Shown here: positions 44,535 to 52,916 of the stretch, piece after piece
Numbering within the stretch: position 1 is the stretch's first letter
How the letters are laid out: each line of letters begins with the position of its first letter
Source of the DNA: Celeribacter sp. HF31
GTDB taxonomy: Bacteria; Pseudomonadota; Alphaproteobacteria; Rhodobacterales; Rhodobacteraceae
Direction of reading: 5' to 3'
DNA: 64,000 nt
Assembly: GCF_011806455.1 (NCBI RefSeq)
Contig: NZ_JAATOT010000007.1
Coordinates: 205,512-269,511, forward strand
Position numbers and translations under genes: made by a program
Notes under the pieces: generated by a model
What the model was told of the DNA's origin: nothing
Databases searched by the model: none
The model's input: only the letters and a program-made list of their open reading frames with translations

Positions 44535-46708
44535 GTGCTGTGATTGCGGATCTACGTCACCCGAAGGCAGGTAAACCGTCGACGCAATTTGTCTATCGCG
44601 ATGCCGAGGGAAACGCGGTTCTAGTGGCCAACCGCTTTGATCGGGGCGGCGACAAGTTCTTCATTCCCTTTGATCTGGAAACGGGCAGTTGGAAAGCCCC
44701 GGATCATCGCCCACTTTATCGCCTGGACGAATTGGTCGCAGCGAATGACGACCGGGCGGTGATTGTCACCGAGGGCGAGAAATGCGCCGACGCGCTGGCC
44801 TCGCTCGGATTTGTCGCCACCACGACCTACGGCGGTGCGCAAGCGCCGCATAAATCCGACCTCTCCGCTTTGAACGGGCGTAACGTTTACGTATGGCCCG
44901 ATAAGGACGAGCCAGGGCAACGCTATGCGGAAAAGCTCTGCGCTACGTTAGGTAGCGAATACCGCACCCTGCCGAAGATCATCCCGTTCTCGGATTTGGC
45001 CCTACGTAACGTAGCGTATCCTATCGAGGCAGATCCGGCGGAAAATTCCCTACGTAGCGTATCCTATCCAAAGGGCTGGGATGCGGCGGACGTCATTGCC
45101 TCGGGCTGGGGCGTGCGGGAGGTGAATAGCCTCCTGAAACTGGCCGCCCCCTATGACGGCCCCGGCGACACTGCCCCGACACCGGCGAATATCGATGAGC
45201 AGCCCGAATTGTTCGACGGGTTGGAGCTATGGCACACGCCGGAGGGCAAGCCCTACGCCTCGGTCAAACGCGGCTCTGGGCATGGAACATCGCCATCGGC
45301 GACCTTCGCCCAGGAAAGCGCTGCCTTCAAACGGCTCCTGGCCCATGCCGAATATCAGGCCAGCGGCAAAGTTCCGCCCGCCTCCAAGCTCGATGATCAG
45401 ATGCGGCAGATGCGGCAGATGCGGCAGATGCGGCAGATGCGGCAGATGCGGCAGATGATCGGGGAAGCGACCTTTGAGGGCAAGACACGGGAGGTTTACA
45501 CCCGTATCGGGGAAAGCCGCGATACGTTAGAGACCAAGAGCTTGTTTCTGGATCTCGGGCGGCCCGATTGGTCCTGTGTGGAAATCTCTCCTGAGGGATG
45601 GGTGATCCGTAACGCGACGCTACGGAACGATAGAGCAGCTCGATTCAAACGTTCGCCCAGTATGGCCCCTCTTCCCGTTCCTATTGCTGGAGGCGCGGGG
45701 ATCGATCTGCTGCGCCCCTTCGTGAACGCGGCCACGGACGAGGACTTCCGGCTGATGATGGGTTGGCTTCTGGGCTGTTTGCGCGCGCAAGGCCCTTGCC
45801 CGCTTCTGATCCTGACCGGCGAACAGGGCAGCGCCAAAAGCACCACCTCGAAAGTTCTGCCGGCGCTGGTCGATCCCTCGACATTGGTCACGCGGAGCTT
45901 TCCCGGGGACGAGCGGGATTTGGTAATCGCGGCCCAGGGCGCGCATGTTCTGGCCTTCGACAATCTATCGAAGGTCAAACCATCCGTGGCGGATGCGCTC
46001 TGCCGCCTGGCCACAGGTGGCGGCTTTGCCACCCGCAAGCTTCACAGCGATGCGGACGAGGTGCTGTTTGACGCCACCCGGCCCGTGATCCTCAACGGTA
46101 TTCCCGACCTTGCAGAACGGGCGGCCCTGGCGGATCGGGCAATCATGCTGCACCTGCCGACGATCCCGGCAACAGAGCGGGCTTTTGAGAGCGATTTCTG
46201 GGAGAGGTTCGAAAAGGCGCAGCCGCGCATTCTGGCGGCACTCCTCGATGCAGCCTCACACGCTCTCGGGCATGTCTCGCAGGTGACGCTCACGGAGCGC
46301 CCCAGGATGGCCGACTTTGCCCGATGGGTCACAGCCGCCGAGCTTGCCCTTGGCTGGCCTGACGGGGCGTTTCTGGCCGCCTATACCGCCAACCGAAAGG
46401 AGGCGGCAGAGGTGGCGCTGGACGGCGACGCGGTGGCGAGCGCGGTTCTGACGCTTGTGCGGGAGCAAGGGCTCTGGCGCGGCACGGCCTCGGAGCTGAT
46501 CACCTACCTGCGGATGCTCTACCCCGCCCTCACAGAGAGCGCAGAGGCCTTCCCGAGGCAGGCGGCAGGGTTCGGGGCCGAACTGCGCCGTGTGACCCCG
46601 CTCCTGCGCGCACATGGCGTGGAGGTGACACACCTACGTAAAGGCAAGGAACGGAAGCGTTTGGTCTGTATCGCGAAAATAGAAGGATGGGAGGGGGAGG
46701 ACAGCTAA
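44531..46708 (+). CDS. TOPRIM primase / helicase-like ATPase of a mobile element
   Basis: A 725-residue replication protein. Residues about 5-150 form a TOPRIM module (IVTEGEKCADAL near residue 78 with the catalytic Glu; WPDKDEPG near residue 122 with the Asp pair). Residues about 380-600 are a P-loop ATPase of the phage primase-helicase type, Walker A TGEQGSAKST near residue 430 and a Walker B-like LAFDN near residue 475. Between them is a linker with six tandem Met-Arg-Gln units (residues 291-308). With the HTH and zinc-ribbon genes upstream it forms a phage- or plasmid-type replication cassette. No integrase, capsid or mobilisation gene accompanies it. Confidence 0.85.
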   Translation: MSAVIADLRHPKAGKPSTQFVYRDAEGNAVLVANRFDRGGDKFFIPFDLETGSWKAPDHRPLYRLDELVAANDDRAVIVTEGEKCADALASLGFVATTTYGGAQAPHKSDLSALNGRNVYVWPDKDEPGQRYAEKLCATLGSEYRTLPKIIPFSDLALRNVAYPIEADPAENSLRSVSYPKGWDAADVIASGWGVREVNSLLKLAAPYDGPGDTAPTPANIDEQPELFDGLELWHTPEGKPYASVKRGSGHGTSPSATFAQESAAFKRLLAHAEYQASGKVPPASKLDDQMRQMRQMRQMRQMRQMRQMIGEATFEGKTREVYTRIGESRDTLETKSLFLDLGRPDWSCVEISPEGWVIRNATLRNDRAARFKRSPSMAPLPVPIAGGAGIDLLRPFVNAATDEDFRLMMGWLLGCLRAQGPCPLLILTGEQGSAKSTTSKVLPALVDPSTLVTRSFPGDERDLVIAAQGAHVLAFDNLSKVKPSVADALCRLATGGGFATRKLHSDADEVLFDATRPVILNGIPDLAERAALADRAIMLHLPTIPATERAFESDFWERFEKAQPRILAALLDAASHALGHVSQVTLTERPRMADFARWVTAAELALGWPDGAFLAAYTANRKEAAEVALDGDAVASAVLTLVREQGLWRGTASELITYLRMLYPALTESAEAFPRQAAGFGAELRRVTPLLRAHGVEVTHLRKGKERKRLVCIAKIEGWEGEDS
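45401..45454 (+). repeat. In-frame 9-bp tandem repeat (6 copies)
   Basis: ATGCGGCAG occurs six times head to tail without mismatch inside the primase gene, coding (Met-Arg-Gln)6. Because the unit is a multiple of three, changes in copy number would keep the frame. Confidence 0.97.
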
Positions 46709-46808
46709 GTATCTACCTAGGCGCTGCGCCTCGCGCGCGGCGTTCTAGGCAATTACCCAACTAGGGGGTCGAGGGGCGGATAGGAAATGAAACATAGGCC
46801 CGTTTGCT

Positions 46809-46883
46809 GTCCGCCCCGTCCGCCTACCGTCCGCCCCCATAATCAACAGGGCTTCAAGGCGGACAGCGGCGGACAGGGCGGAC
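46809..46883. repeat. Symmetric heptamer cluster, 3 direct plus 3 inverted copies
   Basis: GTCCGCC occurs at 46809-46815, 46818-46824 and 46829-46835. Its reverse complement GGCGGAC occurs at 46858-46864, 46868-46874 and 46877-46883. Copies are spaced 9-11 bases, about one helical turn, with a 22-base centre. It could be an iteron-like replication or regulatory site, or fold into one long imperfect hairpin. Confidence 0.9.
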
Positions 46884-46997
46884 GGCGATTGGGGGAGGTT
46901 TTAGGCGATTGGGACGCAAACGGCCCAAAACGGACCTTCGCGTGAGAACGGTCGGATGGCCGTTTTAGGCCAATTAAGATCATGACCATTTTCGGTC

Positions 46998-47019
46998 CAA
47001 AGTGATGGCATTCACTTTG
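46998..47019. terminator. Perfect 8-bp hairpin near the LysR gene end
   Basis: CAAAGTGA (46998-47005) and TCACTTTG (47012-47019) flank a 6-base loop. There is no T-run; it may be a terminator, a protein site, or an end of the inserted segment. Confidence 0.4.
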
Positions 47020-47127
47020 AAAGGTTTGAAGATCTGTGACAATCAGACTGTGGAGTTCTGCCGTCTGACGCTTTCAAAGACACAGGGACACGGCGTATCG
47101 TTACGGCGATCAGAAACGTGGACACGG

Positions 47128-48027
47128 TCAGGATCGTGTGGGCCTGACCACTCCGTAGTCGCCGCAGAGATCCGCGAGAACAGAGTGCAGCAGTGCGATA
47201 ATTTCAGCACGTGGTGCTTCCGTTCTTTCAACGATGCCGATCTGGCGATTCACCTGTGGATTTCCAAAGGGCAAGCGCGTGATGTTCAGATCCTCTGGCT
47301 CCTGCAGCGCGACATGGGGCACCACTGATATGCCCAGACCCTGTCGTACTCCGGTGACGATCGATCCGATGGTGTCGATTTCGGCCACGTCGTTCGTCAC
47401 GACGCCCAGACGGGAAAGTTCGGTATCAATCAGATTGGCCAGCGGCACGGAGCTTCGGAAGCGGATGTAGGGACGCGTATTGAGGAGCTTGATCGGGTCG
47501 CGCGATTCCGTCCCGGGGGGGGCGATAAGCCAAAGCGGTTCGCGCAGGAAGGGACTCCAGCGCAGCGCACTTGGAAAACCGAGGTGTTCCGCAACGATGG
47601 CGGCATCGAGCCGTCCTGCGGCCACATCCGAAATCAGGGTCGTGGACAGCGAAATACGCAGGCTCGGTTTCAGGTCGGGATAACGCTGGCGCATTTGCAC
47701 CAGCGCGCGCGGCAGCAGGTTCAGCGCGCTTGACCGTACAGACCCCAACATCAGTGTCCCGGCAATCTGGTCGCCGCGCAAGCTGGCCTTGGTGTCCTCT
47801 TCGCGGCGCAGTATATCCCTTGCCATTTCAATGACTTGTATCCCGCCGGGCGTGACCCTCGGCGGGCGTGTGCTGCGGTCGAAGATGGTGACGTGCAACT
47901 CCTCTTCCAGTGCGTGAACCTGCTGGCTGACAGCCGAGGGAGTCAGTCCAACCACGTCCGCCGCCTGAGCAAAGGTGCCGTGTGAGTGGATCGCTAAAAG
48001 GGTTTTCAGTTGCCGTGTGTCCATCAT
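47128..48027 (-). CDS. LysR-family transcriptional regulator
   Basis: A 299-residue LysR regulator. The N-terminal winged helix is at residues 3-62 (LKTLLAIHSHGTFAQAADVVGLTPSAVSQQVHALEEEL). The C-terminal periplasmic-binding-like domain (about 92-295) should bind a small carboxylate. It diverges from the 2-hydroxyacid dehydrogenase gene and so probably controls the catabolic block to its right. MM at the start leaves a one-codon choice. Confidence 0.94.
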   Translation of the reverse strand: MMDTRQLKTLLAIHSHGTFAQAADVVGLTPSAVSQQVHALEEELHVTIFDRSTRPPRVTPGGIQVIEMARDILRREEDTKASLRGDQIAGTLMLGSVRSSALNLLPRALVQMRQRYPDLKPSLRISLSTTLISDVAAGRLDAAIVAEHLGFPSALRWSPFLREPLWLIAPPGTESRDPIKLLNTRPYIRFRSSVPLANLIDTELSRLGVVTNDVAEIDTIGSIVTGVRQGLGISVVPHVALQEPEDLNITRLPFGNPQVNRQIGIVERTEAPRAEIIALLHSVLADLCGDYGVVRPTRS

Positions 48028-48213
48028 TAAATCCAGTTTTTCTTAACTTAATAACCAGAATTCGGCGCTTTTGTGAAGACATTCTTGGCATTAGGGTACC
48101 AAACCTAGGAGGACACCCGCAGTCCGGTTTGGGAGACCGCTGTGGGCCATTCGAAAAACAACGAGACGAAATGGCGCGCCCCGACTCTTCGGGACGCTAT
48201 GGAGACACGCGTG
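48028..48213. promoter_or_regulatory. Divergent LysR / catabolic operon control region
   Basis: A 186-base gap with AT-rich sequence next to the LysR start. TTCTTAA (48040-48046) and AGAA (48057-48060) frame a candidate LysR site (TTCT-N13-AGAA). The same TTCTTAA element occurs in the promoter region of the TTT operon at the other end of the island. No gene is seen here; the frame open upstream of the dehydrogenase start lacks family resemblance. Confidence 0.4.
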
Positions 48214-49230
48214 ATGAGCAAGACAATCCTCGTAACGGGGCCCGACCTCGATCCGTCAGCAGCCAAACTGGTGGCGGATCACGGATATCAGACGGTGCAT
48301 ACGCCGCCCTATGCCGACAGCGCGGTGATTTCAGATTACCTCCAGCAGACGGGTGCCGAAGGCATCGTGTCCCGCATGGGGCGACTGGACGCCGCAGTGA
48401 TGGATGCGGCTCCGCAGATCAAGGTGATCTCAAAACACGGCGTTGGCGTCGACAATATCGACATTCAGGCCGCGGCAGACCGGGGCATCCCGGTGCTGGT
48501 CGCAACCGGTGCAAACGCGGTGTCCGTTGCCGAACACGCCATTGCGCTGCTGCTGGCGACGGTGAAACGCATTTTGCCACTCGATGCGGGGCTACGGGCC
48601 GGTCGATGGGAAAAGCCCGGTTTTTCGGGCCGAGAGATCGCCGGATCAACCATGGGCCTCATGGGTATGGGTGCGATTGCGCAGGCGACGGGCCGCATGG
48701 CGAAGGGGCTGGGGCTGAAGCTTGTGGGTTTTGACCCCTTTGCCCCCGACAGTGCCTTTGAGGCGCTTGGCGTCACCCGTTGCGCCACGGTCGAGGACAT
48801 GCTGGCGCAGTCTGACATTCTTTCTTTGCATTGCCCGCTGACCGACCAGACGCGCGGCCTTTTGAACGCTGACTCCATCGCCCGCATGCCAAAAGGGTCT
48901 TACATCATCAACACCGCCCGCGGCGGGCTGATCGACGAGCCGGCGCTGGTTGCCGCAATCCAGAGCGGGCATCTGGCGGGCGCCGGGCTTGATACCTTCG
49001 CATCCGAGCCGCCGGCCGCCGACCATCCGTTCTTTGCCGTGCCGGAAATCGTGCTGACCCCGCACATCGGCGGCGTGACCCGCGAAGCCGGTGCACGCGT
49101 CGGCATCGACGCGGTGCGCGGCATCTTCCAGATCCTCGACGGTCAGACCGTCGCCCCTGAACGCATCATCAACCGCAAATTGCTGGCCGCCGCACAGGCG
49201 GAGCAGTCCAACGTGGAGAAACAACAATGA
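48214..49230 (+). CDS. D-2-hydroxyacid dehydrogenase (phosphoglycerate dehydrogenase-like)
   Basis: A 338-residue NAD-dependent dehydrogenase. The Rossmann motif is GSTMGLMGMGAIAQ (about residue 150). The catalytic Arg is in NTARGG (about 235), Glu in FASEPP (about 264) and His in LTPHIGG (about 283). It lacks the C-terminal ACT/ASB domains of biosynthetic SerA, so a catabolic hydroxyacid is the likely substrate. ATG 48214 is preceded by GGAGA. The stop overlaps the aldolase gene start. Confidence 0.92.
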   Translation: MSKTILVTGPDLDPSAAKLVADHGYQTVHTPPYADSAVISDYLQQTGAEGIVSRMGRLDAAVMDAAPQIKVISKHGVGVDNIDIQAAADRGIPVLVATGANAVSVAEHAIALLLATVKRILPLDAGLRAGRWEKPGFSGREIAGSTMGLMGMGAIAQATGRMAKGLGLKLVGFDPFAPDSAFEALGVTRCATVEDMLAQSDILSLHCPLTDQTRGLLNADSIARMPKGSYIINTARGGLIDEPALVAAIQSGHLAGAGLDTFASEPPAADHPFFAVPEIVLTPHIGGVTREAGARVGIDAVRGIFQILDGQTVAPERIINRKLLAAAQAEQSNVEKQQ

Positions 49231-49901
49231 CTCTAGGTTTCCGGATCCTCAATCGCGACCGCGTCGCCTCCGCAGAGATCGTCGCCGAATTCGCCAAGCT
49301 ACCCGTGGCCAATGTGTCTGACAGCATGTCGCGCATGACCGCCGCTGGATCGCGCCTGCGCCCGATGCATACATCCGGCGGCATGGCGGGCGTCGCCCTG
49401 ACGGTCAAGGCGCGCCCTGGCGACAACCTTATGCTTCACGCGGCCATCGACCGGGCTGTGCCTGGCGATGTCATTGTCGTCGATGCGGGCGGCGCTCTGG
49501 ACAACGCGCTGATGGGCGAGCTGATGCTGGCCTATGCGATCAAGAAAGGTGTCGTCGGTTTCGTCATCGACGGCGCGATCCGCGACCTCGACAACTTCCG
49601 CGAAACGAACCTGCCCACATGGGCGGCGGGCGTGACCCATCGCGGCCCCTACAAGGACGGCCCCGGTGAGCTCAACGTCCCCATCGCCATCGACGGCATG
49701 GTGATCCACCCCGGCGACATCGTCATTGGCGACAGCGACGGCGTGCTCTGCGTGCCGATCGATGAGGCCGAAACGGTCCTGAAGGCCACACAGGCGAAAT
49801 CCGACGCCGAGATCAAGCAGATGGCTGCAATCGAGGCCGGAACCAACGACCGGACATGGGTCGACCACGCGCTTAAGGACCGCGGCTGCACTCTGCCCTG
49901 A
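49227..49901 (+). CDS. RraA-type aldolase (4-hydroxy-4-methyl-2-oxoglutarate/CHA aldolase family)
   Basis: A 224-residue class II pyruvate aldolase-fold protein. Visible are the GGALDNALMGELM loop (about residues 89-101) and the metal-binding Arg-Asp of DGAIRDLD (about residue 115). Relatives (LigK/HMG aldolase) cleave branched 2-oxo-dicarboxylates or polycarboxylates to pyruvate and a second oxoacid, and many also decarboxylate oxaloacetate; others in the family are RNase E inhibitors. Here the catabolic context favours the aldolase role. It overlaps the dehydrogenase gene by four bases. Confidence 0.87.
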   Translation: MTLGFRILNRDRVASAEIVAEFAKLPVANVSDSMSRMTAAGSRLRPMHTSGGMAGVALTVKARPGDNLMLHAAIDRAVPGDVIVVDAGGALDNALMGELMLAYAIKKGVVGFVIDGAIRDLDNFRETNLPTWAAGVTHRGPYKDGPGELNVPIAIDGMVIHPGDIVIGDSDGVLCVPIDEAETVLKATQAKSDAEIKQMAAIEAGTNDRTWVDHALKDRGCTLP

Positions 49902-49935
49902 AACTGAAAAAAACTGCATGAATCGGAGGAGTAAC

Positions 49936-50889
49936 ATGCTCAATTTCTTCAAGAAAACCGCCATCGCAAGCGCGATGTGCCTCACCGCAGGCGCCGCTCT
50001 GGCCGAGTATCCCGAAAAGCCCATCGAGGTCATCGTGGGCTATTCGGCCGGTGGTGGCACCGACGTCATGGCGCGCACCGCTGCGCCCTTCATCGAGAAA
50101 TACCTTGGCGACGGTGCCAGCCTCGTCGTCAAGAACATGCCGGGTGCCTCGGGCCAGATCGGCGTGACCGAAGCGGCGAATGCCGATCCGGATGGCTACA
50201 CGCTGGGCACCTTCAACCTGCCGGGCATGATGGCGCGCACCGTGGATCGGAAGGCGGACTACGATAAGGAAAGCTTTACCTACCTCGCAAACGTGGTGAA
50301 CGACCCCAACGTGATCGTGACGGCCAAAAACACCGGGCTCGACACCCTCGACAAGCTTCTGGAAGAGGCCAAGGCCAATCCCGGCGCGGTCACCGTCGCG
50401 ATGTCGAGCCTTGGCGGCGACGATCACTTCGCCCTCATCAAGCTGGAGAACGCCACCGACACCGAGTTCACCATCGTTCCGTTCAAGGGCTCTGCCCCCG
50501 CACGGACCGCGCTTTTGGGTGGCCATGTCGCCATGGGCATCCTGAACATCTCCGAAGTGGCCGAATTCCAGGACCAGCTGAACGTGCTGGGCGTCGCTAC
50601 CAAGGAGCGTTCTGAGTTTGCGCCGGACCTGCCGACCTTCCAAGAGCAGGGCCTCGATCTCGTGAACGGCTCTATGCGTGGCTTCATCGCGCCCGCCGGT
50701 CTGCCCGAAGACGTACAGGCCAAGCTGATCGACGCGTTCTCGCAGTTGTCCAGCGACCAGGAATTCCTCGACGCCATGGCGGCGACCGCCAACCCGGTCG
50801 AAGTGGTGACGGGCGAAGAATTCAAGCAGCTGACAGCTGACCTGCATGAACTCGCCAAGGGCGTCTGGGAAACCACCCCCTGGAACTGA
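49936..50889 (+). CDS. tctC: TTT transporter substrate-binding protein, TctC family (copy 1)
   Basis: A 317-residue periplasmic receptor with signal peptide (cleavage near GAALAE, residue 24). The family start EYPEKPIEVIVGYSAGGGTD and the KNMPGASGQIG loop are clear. ATG 49936 has GGAGGAG upstream. It is followed by a hairpin and by TctB and TctA. It is strikingly similar to the second TctC at 53950. Confidence 0.95.
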   Translation: MLNFFKKTAIASAMCLTAGAALAEYPEKPIEVIVGYSAGGGTDVMARTAAPFIEKYLGDGASLVVKNMPGASGQIGVTEAANADPDGYTLGTFNLPGMMARTVDRKADYDKESFTYLANVVNDPNVIVTAKNTGLDTLDKLLEEAKANPGAVTVAMSSLGGDDHFALIKLENATDTEFTIVPFKGSAPARTALLGGHVAMGILNISEVAEFQDQLNVLGVATKERSEFAPDLPTFQEQGLDLVNGSMRGFIAPAGLPEDVQAKLIDAFSQLSSDQEFLDAMAATANPVEVVTGEEFKQLTADLHELAKGVWETTPWN

Positions 50890-50897
50890 GCCCGCGC

Positions 50898-50922
50898 GCG
50901 TGAGGGGCTCGTCCCCTCACGC
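50898..50922 (+). promoter_or_regulatory. Intercistronic hairpin between tctC and tctB
   Basis: GCGTGAGGGG (50898-50907) and CCCCTCACGC (50913-50922) form a perfect 10-bp stem with a 5-base loop, nine bases after the tctC stop. No T-run follows, so it is more likely to stabilise the tctC message than to terminate. Confidence 0.7.
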
Positions 50923-50939
50923 ACCCCATTCCTTACATC

Positions 50940-51413
50940 ATGAGCAAACCCATGCCCGAGAGCCGAAATTCCCGCCTGACCCGGCCCGAGACCCTGACCG
51001 CGCTTGGCATCATTGTGGCCGCCGCAGGCTTCCTGATCCCAACCACCGCTCTGCGCCCGATTTCCGCACTTCTCCCCGCCGCCATGCTGGTTGGTTTGAT
51101 CGTCTTGTCGGTGGCCCTTCTGGTTTCGGACCAGCGCAAGGCTCGCGCGGGCGAGCCTGCCAAGTCGATGACGCAGGCCCCCAAACGGGTGATCGGGGCG
51201 TTCCTGCTGATCGTCACCTACGCGCTGGCGTGTGATTTCATCGGCTTTTACGTCAGCACTGCAGTGACGATCCCGCTGGTCGCGTGGATCTTCGGCTATC
51301 GCAGCCCCATCGGCCTTCTGATCGCGACGGTGATCGTCGTCGGCACGATTTGGGCGATCTTCGATTTCGGGATGTCGCAGGACTTCCCCACTGGCCGCTT
51401 TTGGGGGCACTAA
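50940..51413 (+). CDS. tctB: TTT transporter small membrane subunit, TctB family
   Basis: A 157-residue protein with four hydrophobic helices (about residues 20-38, 44-63, 85-105, 118-140). It partners the large TctA subunit, three bases downstream. Confidence 0.9.
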   Translation: MSKPMPESRNSRLTRPETLTALGIIVAAAGFLIPTTALRPISALLPAAMLVGLIVLSVALLVSDQRKARAGEPAKSMTQAPKRVIGAFLLIVTYALACDFIGFYVSTAVTIPLVAWIFGYRSPIGLLIATVIVVGTIWAIFDFGMSQDFPTGRFWGH

Positions 51414-51416
51414 ATC

Positions 51417-52916
51417 ATGTATTCTGACCTTCTCCATGCCCTTCCGGATGTCTTTGCCTGGACGAACTTTGCCGCCGTTGTGATCGGCGTGATCGCGGGC
51501 ATCGTCGTGGGCGCCATGCCGGGGCTCTCGGCCACTATGGCGATCTCTGTTCTCGTGCCCTTTACATTTGGTCTCGAACCGCTTGTGGCGCTCGGCCTGA
51601 TGGCGGGCATCTACAACGGGGCGATGTATGGCGGCGCAATCCCCGCCGTGCTGCTCCGTATCCCCGGTACGCCGGCCGCCGTCGCCACCACGTTTGATGG
51701 CTACCCGATGGCGCAAAAGGGCGAAGGGGGATTCGCGTTGCAGGTCGCGGTGGTGTCCTCCGCGTTCGGCGGTATCGCCTCTGCCTTTGCGCTGATGCTG
51801 CTGGCACCGCCGCTGTCCAAGGTGACGCTGCTCTTTGGCCCGTCCGAGGTGTTCTGGGTCGCTGTCTTCGGCCTTGCCTCGATCATCTTCCTGCTGGGCG
51901 GTAACCCGGTGAAGGGGTTGATCTCGGCCTGTTTCGGGGTCTTCGTATCGGTGATCGGCTCTGACCCGATCTATGGCAACGACCGCTTTACCTTTGGCCA
52001 GCTGGAGATGCTCGACGGCATCAACATCGTGATCCTGCTGGTCGGCCTCTACGCCTTGCCGCCGGTGATCGACCTTCTGGAAACGCCGCTCAAGACCGAC
52101 GGCGTCAGCAGCTCCAAGCTGGGGACGCAGTCGCTCTGGAAAGCACTCCCGCGCATGAAATCCTTCTGGAAGACGTGGTTGCGCGGGTCCTTCCTTGGCA
52201 TCTGGATCGGCATTCTGCCCGGAGCGGGCGGATCGATGGCGGCGTTCATGTCCTATAACGAAGCGCGGCGTACCTCCAAGCATCCCGAGAAATGGGGTGA
52301 GGGTGAGCCCGAGGGCGTCGCCGCCGCAGAAGTCGCCAACAATGCCGACACTGCCTCCGCGCTGATCCCCGCGCTGACGCTGGGTATCCCGGGCACCGCC
52401 GTCGCGGCGGTCATGCTGGGGGGGCTGCTGGTCCATGGCCTGCAACCCGGGCCGATGCTGTTCCGCGACAACCCGGACATCGTCTTCGGCTTCATGTGGC
52501 AGTTCCTCTTCGGCGCGATCCTTCTGGTCCTGCTGGGTGGCTCGCTGGCGACCAACTCCTTCGCGCGCCTCTTGAACCTGCCGCGGCCGCTGTTGGGGTC
52601 GGTGATCATCGTGCTCATGCTGATCGGCGTCTATTCGATCCATGGCCGCATGTTCGACGTCTATCTGATGCTTGGCTTCGGTGCGATTGGCTGGGTGATG
52701 GACCGGCTCAAGTTCCCGCTGCCGCCCGTCGTGCTGGGCCTGATCCTTGGTGGCTTTGCCGAAGAGAACCTGCGCCTTGCTCTGCGGATCGGACGCGGAG
52801 ACCCGATGATCCTGTTCCAGAACACCACGAGCCTGATCCTTGTGGCGCTCACCATCGCCGTGGTCGTCGGCCCGACGCTGAAGAAACGCTACATCGACAG
52901 CCGCAAGAAGGCATGA
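51417..52916 (+). CDS. tctA: TTT transporter large membrane subunit, TctA family
   Basis: A 499-residue integral membrane protein with about 11-12 helices. It has two repeats of the TctA signature: GAMPGLSATMAI near residue 31 and GILPGAGGSMAAF near residue 266. It imports a carboxylate with TctC and TctB. Its stop overlaps the amidohydrolase start (ATGA). Confidence 0.95.
   Translation: MYSDLLHALPDVFAWTNFAAVVIGVIAGIVVGAMPGLSATMAISVLVPFTFGLEPLVALGLMAGIYNGAMYGGAIPAVLLRIPGTPAAVATTFDGYPMAQKGEGGFALQVAVVSSAFGGIASAFALMLLAPPLSKVTLLFGPSEVFWVAVFGLASIIFLLGGNPVKGLISACFGVFVSVIGSDPIYGNDRFTFGQLEMLDGINIVILLVGLYALPPVIDLLETPLKTDGVSSSKLGTQSLWKALPRMKSFWKTWLRGSFLGIWIGILPGAGGSMAAFMSYNEARRTSKHPEKWGEGEPEGVAAAEVANNADTASALIPALTLGIPGTAVAAVMLGGLLVHGLQPGPMLFRDNPDIVFGFMWQFLFGAILLVLLGGSLATNSFARLLNLPRPLLGSVIIVLMLIGVYSIHGRMFDVYLMLGFGAIGWVMDRLKFPLPPVVLGLILGGFAEENLRLALRIGRGDPMILFQNTTSLILVALTIAVVVGPTLKKRYIDSRKKA

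Larger units (their letters stand above)
46709..47127. other. Gene-free region after the primase
   Basis: About 420 bases between the primase gene and the LysR gene with no supportable gene. It contains a symmetric heptamer cluster (46809-46883), two copies of GGCGATTGGG (46884-46893 and 46904-46913), a GTTTTAGGC motif repeated near 46897 and 46961, and a hairpin at 46998-47019. A weak open frame (47002-47328) runs into the LysR gene in antisense and is not credible. The right boundary of the inserted segment is probably here. Confidence 0.6.

Noticed and set aside
45401..45454. Tandem repeat considered as a CRISPR-like array
   Set aside because: The units are only 9 bp with no spacers and lie in frame within a coding region.
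47002..47328. A 108-codon plus-strand frame after the primase
   Set aside because: More than half is antisense to the LysR gene and the product has no recognisable features.
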